NCBI GenBank assembly: GCA_016839845.1
Contig: JAEOTL010000364.1
Span: forward strand, 1-7,159
Origin: Promethearchaeota archaeon
GTDB taxonomy: Archaea; Asgardarchaeota; Lokiarchaeia; Sigynarchaeales; SOKP01
Direction of reading: 5' to 3'
DNA length: 7,159 nt
Shown here: positions 1-5,558 of the stretch, piece by piece
Numbering within the stretch: the stretch's first letter is position 1
Layout of the letters: each line of letters begins with the position of its first letter
The notes under the pieces: generated by a model
Told to the model about the DNA's origin: nothing
The model's input: the letters and a program-made list of their open reading frames with translations, nothing else
The model's database searches: none
Made by a program: the position numbers and the translations under genes

Positions 1-1787
1 ACACAAAGATAATGGTATGTACTACCACAAAATGGGCAAGTAATTACCTTATCTTTAGCAAAGTTAATATATTTATGGCATACTGTGCACGGCACATTTG
101 AATCCGAAATTCCTTTATTAATTTTAACCTTATTTGTTAAAATCTTCTCTAATTTAGATTGCTCTACTTGGTAAAGCCCTAGTGAGTTATTTAAATGATT
201 GATTTTCGAAGAAATTTCGGCTATTCTCTCCCTTAATTCCTCTTCCGTTAATTTCTCTGCGAGGAAGGCGGATAAGGCGAAATTTAACGGCAATTCTTCG
301 AAGTTTTCAGTTTGCTCAGAAATTTCTGTGATTGTCGCAAATAAAAATCCTTCTTTATCGAGTAATTCTTTAAAGCTTTTAAATAACTTATTTATCATAA
401 GCGATATCAGAAACGTTAACTGTTGCCTTTTTCGATTAAAATTTTCTTCCCAGGATTTAATTATTTGGTAGATATCAATATCATGGGACTTTTGGGAATC
501 GAGAGTCTTATATACCTCATCTTTAATAGATTGGATTTTGCTAGTGTACCTATTAAGAATATCTCTTATCCGTCTTAGTTGAGGAAATTCTTCCTTAATG
601 ATTAAGGACGTTTCATCTTCATAAGTTCTTATTAAATCATTAAGTTCTGAAATTTTATCTTTAATATATTTTCTAATATTAACTCTAAGTTCCTCATCCT
701 TCACAGTTTTTATGAACGTCAAGTATTCATTTTTCCTACGAGATATTTCAGCAGTGAGGTTGGTAAATATTTTTCGAAGGGAATCTGTAATACTATTATA
801 AGGAATTAGGAAATTTTCTAAAGTCAGGAGCCAATCCTCTATATCCTGTATGTTCGAGTAGAATTCATCAATTTTCTGATAGTAAAAATTTGCGATTTTT
901 TCGAATTCTTCTGTTTCTGTATCATCATGGATTTTTTCTTGAAACTTTTTCTCTAATCCCATTATGTAGTAGTCTACAATTTTAGGTAAAAAATTGCTTA
1001 TCTTTTCATCTTTAAGCTTGTCTGGATCAAGCTCCGAACCTTTTTCTGAATCAGCATCTTGAATCTCGAAGATAATTTGATAAAATTTATCCAAAATTAA
1101 ACTAATGAGTAAGGGTCTGATAAAATCTTGAATATTTTGTATTATCTCTTTTCTTTCTAGTACATTGATAAATTCGTCTCCTTGATATTCTTCTATAAGC
1201 TTATTGGAATGTAAGAGATAAATTATATCTGAATAAAAGTCACTTCTGTTATCATCTTTTGACAAAAAATATTGAGAGATCTCATCGAATTGAAATGTTA
1301 GTAAGGATTCTTGACCGTTCTTCTTACGTTTTTTGATAAAAACTTCATTTAAGCTTTTAACAAATATAAATAATTCTTTTATTTCATCCCATTTTTCTAA
1401 AAAATCCGGAATTTTATTTAGTTTAAAACTTATATTCTTTATTTTATTAAGTTCAATCCATAAATGAAGTTTATTCTCGTAAAGCTTCTGAGTTTCTTGT
1501 AATGAATTTATTAAGTTAGAAGCAATGTCATTACTCTTAAGAAGCAAGTTTTTTGAACCGCTTATCAAATCAGTCAAAAAGGAGGTGCCATTTTTCAGCA
1601 GACGATTGATGTTCGAGCAATTTGAGTTTAGATTTTGAAGTTCTTGTATAATTTTATTTAATTCTTTAAGAATTTCTGATTTTAAATGAAAATATGAGGT
1701 GGAATGTAGATCTATTTCGGGTTTTATTATGTATGAGTCCAGGAATGATCTAATCTCATCCAAATAGAGTGAATATGGATCTAACAT
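1..1787 (-). CDS. Long coiled-coil protein with C-terminal RING-like zinc finger, 3' end outside the window
   Basis: Reading the minus strand, one frame stays open from 1967 to the left edge; the first ATG is at 1787, giving at least 595 residues with the C-terminus missing. I do not recognise a named family. The protein is rich in Glu, Lys, Ile and Leu, with long amphipathic helical stretches. A heptad-like segment at about residues 505-550 leads directly into a metal-binding module: C567-x2-C570, 13 residues, C584-P-F-C587, four residues, H592-x2-C595. This spacing fits the first six ligands of a RING or treble-clef cross-brace, so a final Cys pair is expected just beyond position 1. It lies downstream of the proteasome beta gene on the same strand, which makes a role in protein quality control or an E3-like role conceivable but unproven. 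The start is uncertain: the frame looks coding for another 60 codons upstream of the ATG, and a Shine-Dalgarno lies at 1959-1965. The open frame is certain; the function is not. Confidence 0.85.
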   Translation of the reverse strand, partial: MLDPYSLYLDEIRSFLDSYIIKPEIDLHSTSYFHLKSEILKELNKIIQELQNLNSNCSNINRLLKNGTSFLTDLISGSKNLLLKSNDIASNLINSLQETQKLYENKLHLWIELNKIKNISFKLNKIPDFLEKWDEIKELFIFVKSLNEVFIKKRKKNGQESLLTFQFDEISQYFLSKDDNRSDFYSDIIYLLHSNKLIEEYQGDEFINVLERKEIIQNIQDFIRPLLISLILDKFYQIIFEIQDADSEKGSELDPDKLKDEKISNFLPKIVDYYIMGLEKKFQEKIHDDTETEEFEKIANFYYQKIDEFYSNIQDIEDWLLTLENFLIPYNSITDSLRKIFTNLTAEISRRKNEYLTFIKTVKDEELRVNIRKYIKDKISELNDLIRTYEDETSLIIKEEFPQLRRIRDILNRYTSKIQSIKDEVYKTLDSQKSHDIDIYQIIKSWEENFNRKRQQLTFLISLMINKLFKSFKELLDKEGFLFATITEISEQTENFEELPLNFALSAFLAEKLTEEELRERIAEISSKINHLNNSLGLYQVEQSKLEKILTNKVKINKGISDSNVPCTVCHKYINFAKDKVITCPFCGSTYHYLC

Positions 1788-1958
1788 CTCAGAAGAGATC
1801 TTTAACTTATCTCTTAATAAATCATTTATTTCAGTATCGCTTGCATTGTTTAACTTCAGAGCAGTTAAAGTTTTCTTGATTTCAACAATCTCATCTTTAG
1901 AAAAAGTTTTAATCTCCCCAGAATCGTTGAATATATTATTTGTTAAATTTAAGATTAA

Positions 1959-1965
1959 ATCACCT
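1959..1965 (-). promoter_or_regulatory. Shine-Dalgarno-like AGGTGAT at the 5' edge of the coiled-coil frame
   Basis: On the minus strand this reads AGGTGAT, complementary to the archaeal 16S 3' end. It sits immediately inside the open frame, whose last upstream stop is at 1968-1970. No ATG, GTG or TTG in that frame follows within normal distance; a TTA codon stands at 1950-1952, six bases downstream. Either a near-cognate start is used, or a TTG was lost, or the match is coincidental and translation begins at ATG 1787. Confidence 0.4.
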
Positions 1966-2006
1966 GTTTACGGATTCTAATGCATAACAATAAGAGAAGG
2001 AAATCA

Positions 2007-2015
2007 TTTAATAAA
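2007..2015 (-). promoter_or_regulatory. Candidate TATA box for the coiled-coil gene
   Basis: The minus strand reads TTTATTAAA here. An archaeal start about 25 bp downstream would place the transcript end near 1985, just ahead of the AGGTGAT element. The background is AT-rich, so the match alone is weak; the spacing is what supports it. Confidence 0.35.
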
Positions 2016-2049
2016 TTTTTAATGGATAAAGAGGAGATTATTACAATAT

Positions 2050-2062
2050 AAGAAAAAGAATA
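2050..2062 (-). terminator. T-rich terminator of the proteasome beta gene
   Basis: Read on the minus strand, an ATTCTTTTTCTT run begins about 9 bp after the proteasome beta stop codon. Archaeal RNA polymerase terminates at such T-rich tracts without needing a hairpin. It may be leaky, leaving room for partial co-transcription with the coiled-coil gene. Confidence 0.4.
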
Positions 2063-2070
2063 ATTAAAGA

Positions 2071-2688
2071 TTATTCTCCCATTTCCTTAATTTCAAGATA
2101 TTTCTCAGTACCACCAGCTTTGGTTATTGTCAGAATATCAATACCATTTCCAGACATCACATCTCGTGAAATTGCAGATCGAATTGCTTTTTCTACTAAT
2201 TTTTCTCCAGCTGCAATAGTCATTCCTGGCTTGTATTCCGCTTCTAAGATTCCAATTGATAACAACATCCCTGTTCCTACAGTCGCAAATTCATCAGGCA
2301 TTAGCGATCCAATAGCATCTAGAGTAAATAATTTTGGTCCATCGTGATCCATCCCCGCTACTACGAGATTTGTGTATAAAGGGGCCATCTTACGGCTGTA
2401 AAGATAGTTTGAGACCATCTTTCCCATACTCCTTGTCGATATCCTTTCTCCAGCATCTAAGAGATATAGATTAGCTTGAGCTCGCAAAATCTTTACTAGT
2501 ATTTGAAAATCACCAATGAGGCCATAAGCAGCTATCCCAATATGATCAGTTATTTTAAAAACTTTTTTTGTAGCTTTATTGGTTACTGTGTATCCCCACG
2601 TTGCCCTTCTATCGTTGCCAAGCACAACACCATCTTTACATTTAATAACTACTCCCGCTGCACCGGGAACCATTATCTGTTGACTCAT
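2071..2688 (-). CDS. psmB: 20S proteasome beta subunit lacking catalytic Thr1 (probably non-catalytic)
   Basis: This 205-residue Ntn-hydrolase-fold protein has the normal length of an archaeal beta subunit, which forms the two inner rings of the 20S core particle. Family motifs are clear: KCKDGVVL, DRRAT, the GLIGD segment, and RD-x2-SG-x2-ID near the C-terminus. Aligned to Thermoplasma beta, D26 (mature D17), K42 (K33), D176 (D166) and S179 (S169) are kept, and S129 is replaced by T139. The Gly before the cleavage site is present (G9), but the residues that should read T-T-T are A10-A11-G12. The codons at the Thr1 and Thr2 positions are GCA and GCG, so the nucleophile is absent. The subunit is probably structural or regulatory, and the genome should encode another active beta. 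The short nine-residue leader may stay uncleaved. ATG 2688 has no Shine-Dalgarno; M6 is a possible alternative start. No alpha subunit lies in the window. Confidence 0.95.
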   Translation of the reverse strand: MSQQIMVPGAAGVVIKCKDGVVLGNDRRATWGYTVTNKATKKVFKITDHIGIAAYGLIGDFQILVKILRAQANLYLLDAGERISTRSMGKMVSNYLYSRKMAPLYTNLVVAGMDHDGPKLFTLDAIGSLMPDEFATVGTGMLLSIGILEAEYKPGMTIAAGEKLVEKAIRSAISRDVMSGNGIDILTITKAGGTEKYLEIKEMGE

Positions 2689-2732
2689 TTTTTTAAAGCC
2701 TATATTATTGAATATATATCTTTATTTTGATA

Positions 2733-2743
2733 TTATAATTAAA
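2733..2743 (-). promoter_or_regulatory. Candidate TATA box for the proteasome beta gene
   Basis: The minus strand reads TTTAATTATAA. Initiation about 25 bp downstream would give a leader of roughly 25 bases before ATG 2688. No Shine-Dalgarno precedes the start. The call rests on position and a TATA-like match in AT-rich DNA. Confidence 0.4.
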
Positions 2744-2912
2744 TAGAACTAATTAAAATTTGTGTTTTAAATTATAAAATTTACCACTTATCCTTAGAAA
2801 GCACCAATTTTGAATTTTTTATAGAAGTAAATTAGTTTTCAAACTACATTCAACTAACGTATCTCTAATTTGCAATAATTTTATACTAGGAAAAATAAAA
2901 TAGGTCTTAATC

Positions 2913-2927
2913 AATATGATCACATAA
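2913..2927. repeat. 15-bp repeat copy 1 containing TGATCA
   Basis: The 15-mer AATATGATCACATAA occurs here and again, identically, at 3093-3107. It contains the palindrome TGATCA (2917-2922). Unlike the second copy, it has no facing inverted arm. It may be a solitary binding site for the same regulator. Confidence 0.7.
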
Positions 2928-3092
2928 TTTAGGATGTAGTTTTGAACTGGGATTATTTTTTTCTATTAAAAATTTTTTAATTCGTTATTAGAGTAAAATA
3001 ATACTGAAGTTATAGACCAGTTACTCACCAATGATAATTGAATAATTTTGATAATAACAAAAGTAATTCACATTTTTTGAATGATTGACCAT

Positions 3093-3121
3093 AATATGAT
3101 CACATAACTAGTGATCATATT
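3093..3121. promoter_or_regulatory. Perfect 11-bp inverted repeat, operator-like
   Basis: The left arm AATATGATCAC (3093-3103) and right arm GTGATCATATT (3111-3121) are perfect inverses around a 7-bp spacer. Each arm carries TGATCA, starting at 3097 and 3112, 15 bp apart. This is the geometry of a dimeric transcription-factor operator. It lies about 250 bp upstream of the histone TATA box and 370 bp upstream of the proteasome TATA box, so its target gene is not certain. Confidence 0.6.
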
Positions 3122-3259
3122 TGCATTACTAATCACTTTATTCAATTTTATATTTATTACATCGCCAATGAATTATAGCCATACCAAGATAAAAAACATA
3201 ATGACCAAATTTAATCTTTGAATTATTGTTATACTAATTAAAACAGTTCATATTTTTAG

Positions 3260-3292
3260 TATGATCACCCGTGGGATGATCATGGGTGATGA
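3260..3292. promoter_or_regulatory. Second paired TGATCA element, operator-like
   Basis: TGATCA occurs at 3262-3267 and 3277-3282, again exactly 15 bp apart, followed by the near match TGATGA at 3287-3292. Arms ATCACCC (3264-3270) and GGGTGAT (3284-3290) form an additional 7-bp inverted repeat. The GC content is well above the surroundings. It ends about 80 bp upstream of the histone TATA box, the most likely regulated promoter. Confidence 0.55.
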
Positions 3293-3372
3293 CTCTTTAA
3301 TTGAATTGATAATTTTTTGTCGTGATTTTTTATTCATTTAACTCTTCAGATTCTGCTGATTTAGGCAAAACA

Positions 3373-3380
3373 TTTAAATA
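3373..3380 (+). promoter_or_regulatory. TATA box of the histone gene
   Basis: TTTAAATA is a near-ideal archaeal TATA box, preceded by the purine-rich stretch GCAAAACA that could act as a BRE. Initiation near 3400 would give an AT-rich leader of about 80 bases, in agreement with the presence of a Shine-Dalgarno rather than a leaderless start. Confidence 0.6.
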
Positions 3381-3471
3381 ACTCTTCAATCATTATACTA
3401 TCTAAGAAACTTTAAAAATAACTTAAAAAAAAGTTAAAAACTTAAATTTTAATATTAAAATTTAAAAAATT

Positions 3472-3476
3472 GGAGG
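3472..3476 (+). promoter_or_regulatory. Strong Shine-Dalgarno of the histone gene
   Basis: GGAGG lies 8 bases before ATG 3485 and fixes that start codon. It is one of the clearest ribosome binding sites in the window and fits a highly expressed gene. Confidence 0.85.
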
Positions 3477-3484
3477 AATAAAAA

Positions 3485-3703
3485 ATGGCAAAAAAGAAAC
3501 ATTCTTTCGCATGGAGCCCAATTCGTCGATTAATGAAACAACAGGGCGCTTCTATCGTAGCACGCAACGCAGTAGACTTATTAATTGATCACTTGGAAAA
3601 AACTGCTTCTGCGTTAACTGAACAAGCAAGAACCTTTACAATGCATGCGAACAGAAAGAAAATCACAAAAAACGACTTGCTCTTGGCAATTAAGTACGTT
3701 TAA
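3485..3703 (+). CDS. Archaeal histone (HMfB-like histone fold)
   Basis: This 72-residue protein is a minimal histone fold: three helices with a short Lys-rich N-terminal tail (KKK at residues 3-5). It would dimerise and wrap chromosomal DNA. Against Methanothermus HMfB it keeps the P-I-x-R segment (P12, R15 equal to R10 of HMfB), the H-A-x-R-K loop and the Arg-Asp pair formed by that loop Arg and the Asp of K-N-D. The His and Asp used at the dimer-dimer interface (H49 and D59 of HMfB) are present, with Phe in place of L46, so assembly beyond the dimer is plausible. Differences are Ile at the DNA-contacting R19 position, Arg at D22 and Lys at T54. It is preceded by a TATA box and strong Shine-Dalgarno and followed by a T tract, so it is probably a single-gene unit. 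Confidence 0.95.
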   Translation: MAKKKHSFAWSPIRRLMKQQGASIVARNAVDLLIDHLEKTASALTEQARTFTMHANRKKITKNDLLLAIKYV

Positions 3704-3740
3704 AAAAAATAATTATAAGCTTATAAAACATTTTTAACAA

Positions 3741-3757
3741 TTTTTTTTCTTTTTTTC
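3741..3757 (+). terminator. T-rich terminator after the histone gene
   Basis: Eight T, one C, then seven T form a strong T tract about 37 bp after the histone stop codon. A perfect 14-bp palindrome, TTATAAGCTTATAA (3713-3726), lies between stop and tract, but with no loop it is a poor hairpin. Archaeal intrinsic termination needs only the T tract. Confidence 0.7.
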
Positions 3758-3843
3758 TCAACTTCTTCTTACCCTAATTCATAATGGAGTTTTTAAATTT
3801 CTGATTAAAGTTGGCAGTAACAATGTATATTTTACTGTAATGA

Positions 3844-3857
3844 TTAAATATAATATA
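3844..3857 (+). promoter_or_regulatory. TATA box of the hxlB gene
   Basis: TTAAATATAATATA lies about 36 bp (centre) before ATG 3886. Initiation about 25 bp downstream would leave a leader of roughly 10 bases. The absence of any Shine-Dalgarno fits a nearly leaderless mRNA. Confidence 0.5.
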
Positions 3858-3885
3858 GCTCAAAGTATTGAATTCATCTTAAAAA

Positions 3886-4515
3886 ATGACAGATACGAAT
3901 GACATCCCTGTGAATGGTGAGGCCAAACGAGTTCTTTTCCAATCAATGGAGCTTATAATGAACAATATTAAGGCTAACATTGATCATTTAGACAACAATT
4001 TTAAGTATACACAAAAGTTTATTGATTTAGTATACGATGGTTTAATTAACAAGCGTAAGTTCTTCTTATTAGCTTCTGGTAGAAGTGCTTTTATCTTACA
4101 ATGCTTTGCTACCCGACTTGTCCATCTAGGTGCCGAAATCCATATGGTCACCAATCTTGCGAGTATGCCCGCCCTTAGAAAGGAGGATATTTTAATAGTA
4201 TTGTCAGGATCAGGAACAACAAGTATCGTTGTGAGTTTACTAAATACCTATGTGAACTCAGTTAAACCTTATGGAATTGTAACAATAACATCTCATCCTG
4301 AAACTATTATTGGAAGAGTGGGGGATATTACAATTAAACTTAAAGGTAGGAGCAAACGAGACAAGGCGTATGGGGATACAGCTGTATTAGCACCAGAAGG
4401 TACGATGTTTGAAATTGCCGCTTTCTCGTATTTAGACGCAATCATCGCTGAACTGGCAATTAAAATGTCAAGAACCAATGATGACTTAGGGAGAGAGCAT
4501 TCCCAACCAACTTAA
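3886..4515 (+). CDS. hxlB: 6-phospho-3-hexuloisomerase (SIS domain)
   Basis: The product is expected to interconvert 3-hexulose-6-phosphate and fructose-6-phosphate in the ribulose monophosphate pathway. Many archaea run this pathway in reverse to make ribulose-5-phosphate and hence ribose, releasing formaldehyde. The 209 residues form one SIS domain. Recognisable parts are A-S-G-R-S (63-67) with the following C-F-A-T-R-L-V-H-L-G stretch, the sugar-phosphate loop S-G-S-G-T-T (107-112), G-T-M-F-E (172-176) with the likely catalytic Glu176, and a C-terminal R-E-H (203-205). These match Methanocaldococcus MJ1247 closely, including the C-terminal tail that generic SIS proteins lack. It is about 20-30 residues longer than MJ1247 at the N-terminus. 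The partner synthase hxlA is not in the window. A divergent sugar isomerase of the SIS family is the main alternative. Confidence 0.87.
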   Translation: MTDTNDIPVNGEAKRVLFQSMELIMNNIKANIDHLDNNFKYTQKFIDLVYDGLINKRKFFLLASGRSAFILQCFATRLVHLGAEIHMVTNLASMPALRKEDILIVLSGSGTTSIVVSLLNTYVNSVKPYGIVTITSHPETIIGRVGDITIKLKGRSKRDKAYGDTAVLAPEGTMFEIAAFSYLDAIIAELAIKMSRTNDDLGREHSQPT

Positions 4516-4536
4516 TAAATACTAGTTTTATATCTA

Positions 4537-4601
4537 TGCGCCGATTTATAGTGTTTTTATGAGAAATTAGCTCAATGAATAAAAATCTCCAAATCGGCGC
4601 A
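4537..4601. terminator. GC-rich inverted repeat between convergent genes, probable bidirectional terminator
   Basis: Perfect 11-bp arms TGCGCCGATTT (4537-4547) and AAATCGGCGCA (4591-4601) enclose 43 bp. Inside lie a second inverted pair, TTTTTAT (4554-4560) and ATAAAAA (4579-4585), and a small TGAG/CTCA stem (4560-4563, 4571-4574). The whole could fold as a stacked hairpin or cruciform. It fills almost the entire gap between the hxlB stop and the pantothenate kinase stop. Each strand carries a T5 run inside the loop, so it could end transcripts from both sides. A short palindromic mobile element is an alternative; no target duplication was found. Confidence 0.6.
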
Positions 4602-4605
4602 CACT

Positions 4606-5475
4606 TTATAGAAGTAACGCTCCTATAGAAGCACAGAATTCTGAATTTTTCAAGAAGATTGCTTTTTTGTTATTCACACCACAAATTAAGGATAATATCT
4701 TTCTTACAACTTTGTTATTTGTTAGAAAACCTCCACAAAAAGCAATATAAGGAAGGTCATTCTTTTCAGCCATTAGAGTGGCAATTGTTCCAACATTTTC
4801 CCCTATCGTACAAATTAACGAATTTATAAGATCTCCTGGGTTTAAGCTAGATACGTTAAATTTTTCATCAATTTTACCTAGTGATGCGGCAGTGAATTCC
4901 CTAAATAATAAGCTTACTCTTTTATCCTCAGGATCATAAATATCTGAAACTTTTAAATCAACATTATATCTATTTCCACTTTTCGCAAGTTCTAAAGCTT
5001 CTTGGAAATCATCCATTTCAAGCAGGAGTTTAATTTGTCCCATAAAAAAACCTCCTCCCATGGCAGTTCCTCCCACATGTGCAATATTCTCCTTATATGA
5101 CACCATTGATGTTCCTGTACCAATAGAAACAACCAAAGACGATGGTAGTGCCTTCTTTTTCTCTATAAGATGTAAAGTCTCTAAGCCTTTAACCGTTGCT
5201 TCAAATTCATCAATAATTTTAGCTTTTCCTTTATTAGCAAAAGTAGTATAAGATTTATAGCTCCTTCCACCCGTGAAATGTAATTCTTTATACTTAAGTG
5301 ATTTAGCATCAATTTCATTATCGATAGGTTGGATATTTGTTTGATTAGAGAATTTGGCTAATGTTAATGATTCATCTTCAATGTAGGCTAATTTTGAAAG
5401 ACTTTGTCCCATGTCGATTCCAATTCTATCCGTTGGAATCTTAAACTCTTGATTATCAATATTTAATTTAAGCAT
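4606..5475 (-). CDS. coaW: Type II (eukaryote-like) pantothenate kinase
   Basis: The 289-residue protein belongs to the acetate kinase/HSP70/actin-fold PanK-II family, which phosphorylates pantothenate with ATP in the first committed step of CoA synthesis in eukaryotes and some bacteria. The phosphate-1 loop is G-I-D-M-G-Q-S-L-S-K-L-A-Y (19-31). The T-G-G-R segment (68-71) and D-E-F-E-A (89-93), with Glu90 the likely catalytic base, follow. S-I-G-T-G-T-S (117-123) and H-V-G-G-T-A-M-G-G-G (133-142) are the ATP and dimer-core signatures, and C-G-G-F (247-250) lies near the C-terminus. The length fits the short bacterial CoaW type without the long eukaryotic N-terminal region. ATG 5475 has a weak Shine-Dalgarno, AGTGAT, seven bases upstream. 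Most archaea instead use pantoate kinase plus phosphopantothenate synthetase, so this route is notable. Activity on another substrate cannot be excluded. Confidence 0.88.
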   Translation of the reverse strand: MLKLNIDNQEFKIPTDRIGIDMGQSLSKLAYIEDESLTLAKFSNQTNIQPIDNEIDAKSLKYKELHFTGGRSYKSYTTFANKGKAKIIDEFEATVKGLETLHLIEKKKALPSSLVVSIGTGTSMVSYKENIAHVGGTAMGGGFFMGQIKLLLEMDDFQEALELAKSGNRYNVDLKVSDIYDPEDKRVSLLFREFTAASLGKIDEKFNVSSLNPGDLINSLICTIGENVGTIATLMAEKNDLPYIAFCGGFLTNNKVVRKILSLICGVNNKKAIFLKNSEFCASIGALLL

Positions 5476-5528
5476 TTACCATATCACTTAACTTAAAATT
5501 CAATTCTATCATTATTTGATATTATTGA

Positions 5529-5537
5529 TTTAATTAA
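5529..5537. promoter_or_regulatory. TATA-like palindromic box between divergent pantothenate kinase and DUF362 genes
   Basis: TTTAATTAA is centred 26 bp before ATG 5559, which puts the predicted transcript start at that ATG and makes the DUF362 mRNA leaderless. Its core TTAATTAA is palindromic, so it could also serve the minus strand, giving a roughly 30-base leader for the pantothenate kinase. Support for the plus direction is better than for the minus direction. Confidence 0.45.
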
Positions 5538-5558
5538 TGAATTTTGTATAATGCATTT

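Larger units (their letters stand above)
2689..3484. other. Gene-free divergent region between proteasome beta and histone
   Basis: About 800 bp with no convincing coding frame on either strand. It is very AT-rich, contains the promoters of both flanking genes and holds a cluster of TGATCA palindromes (listed separately). An imperfect inverted repeat, AACTACAT (2842-2849) against ATGTAGTT (2934-2941), with one bulge in its extension, could form a long-loop stem but is weak. A non-coding RNA or a large regulatory region is possible; no known RNA family is recognised. Confidence 0.6.

Noticed and set aside
199..471. Plus-strand open frame of 90 codons
   Set aside because: It lies wholly antisense to the long minus-strand coiled-coil frame, has Ser/Asn-rich low-complexity composition and no ribosome binding site.
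1983..2007. ATG codons at 2007 and 1985 as starts of the coiled-coil protein
   Set aside because: ATG 2007 is in another frame and stops at AGG-TGA after 15 codons. ATG 1985 is in frame but is followed by TAG and TAA within six codons. Use of either would need a frameshift or readthrough.
2503..2730. Plus-strand open frame overlapping the start of the proteasome beta gene
   Set aside because: It is antisense to a clear proteasome gene, and its 3' end falls in that gene's promoter region. No homology is recognised.
3713..3726. Perfect 14-bp palindrome TTATAAGCTTATAA after the histone gene
   Set aside because: It has no loop, so it is a poor RNA hairpin, and such palindromes are expected now and then in AT-rich DNA. 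It is not repeated elsewhere in the window.
3586..3986. TGATCA sites inside the histone (3586) and hxlB (3981) genes
   Set aside because: They encode ordinary Ile-Asp-His residues, have no 15-bp partner and are probably chance occurrences.
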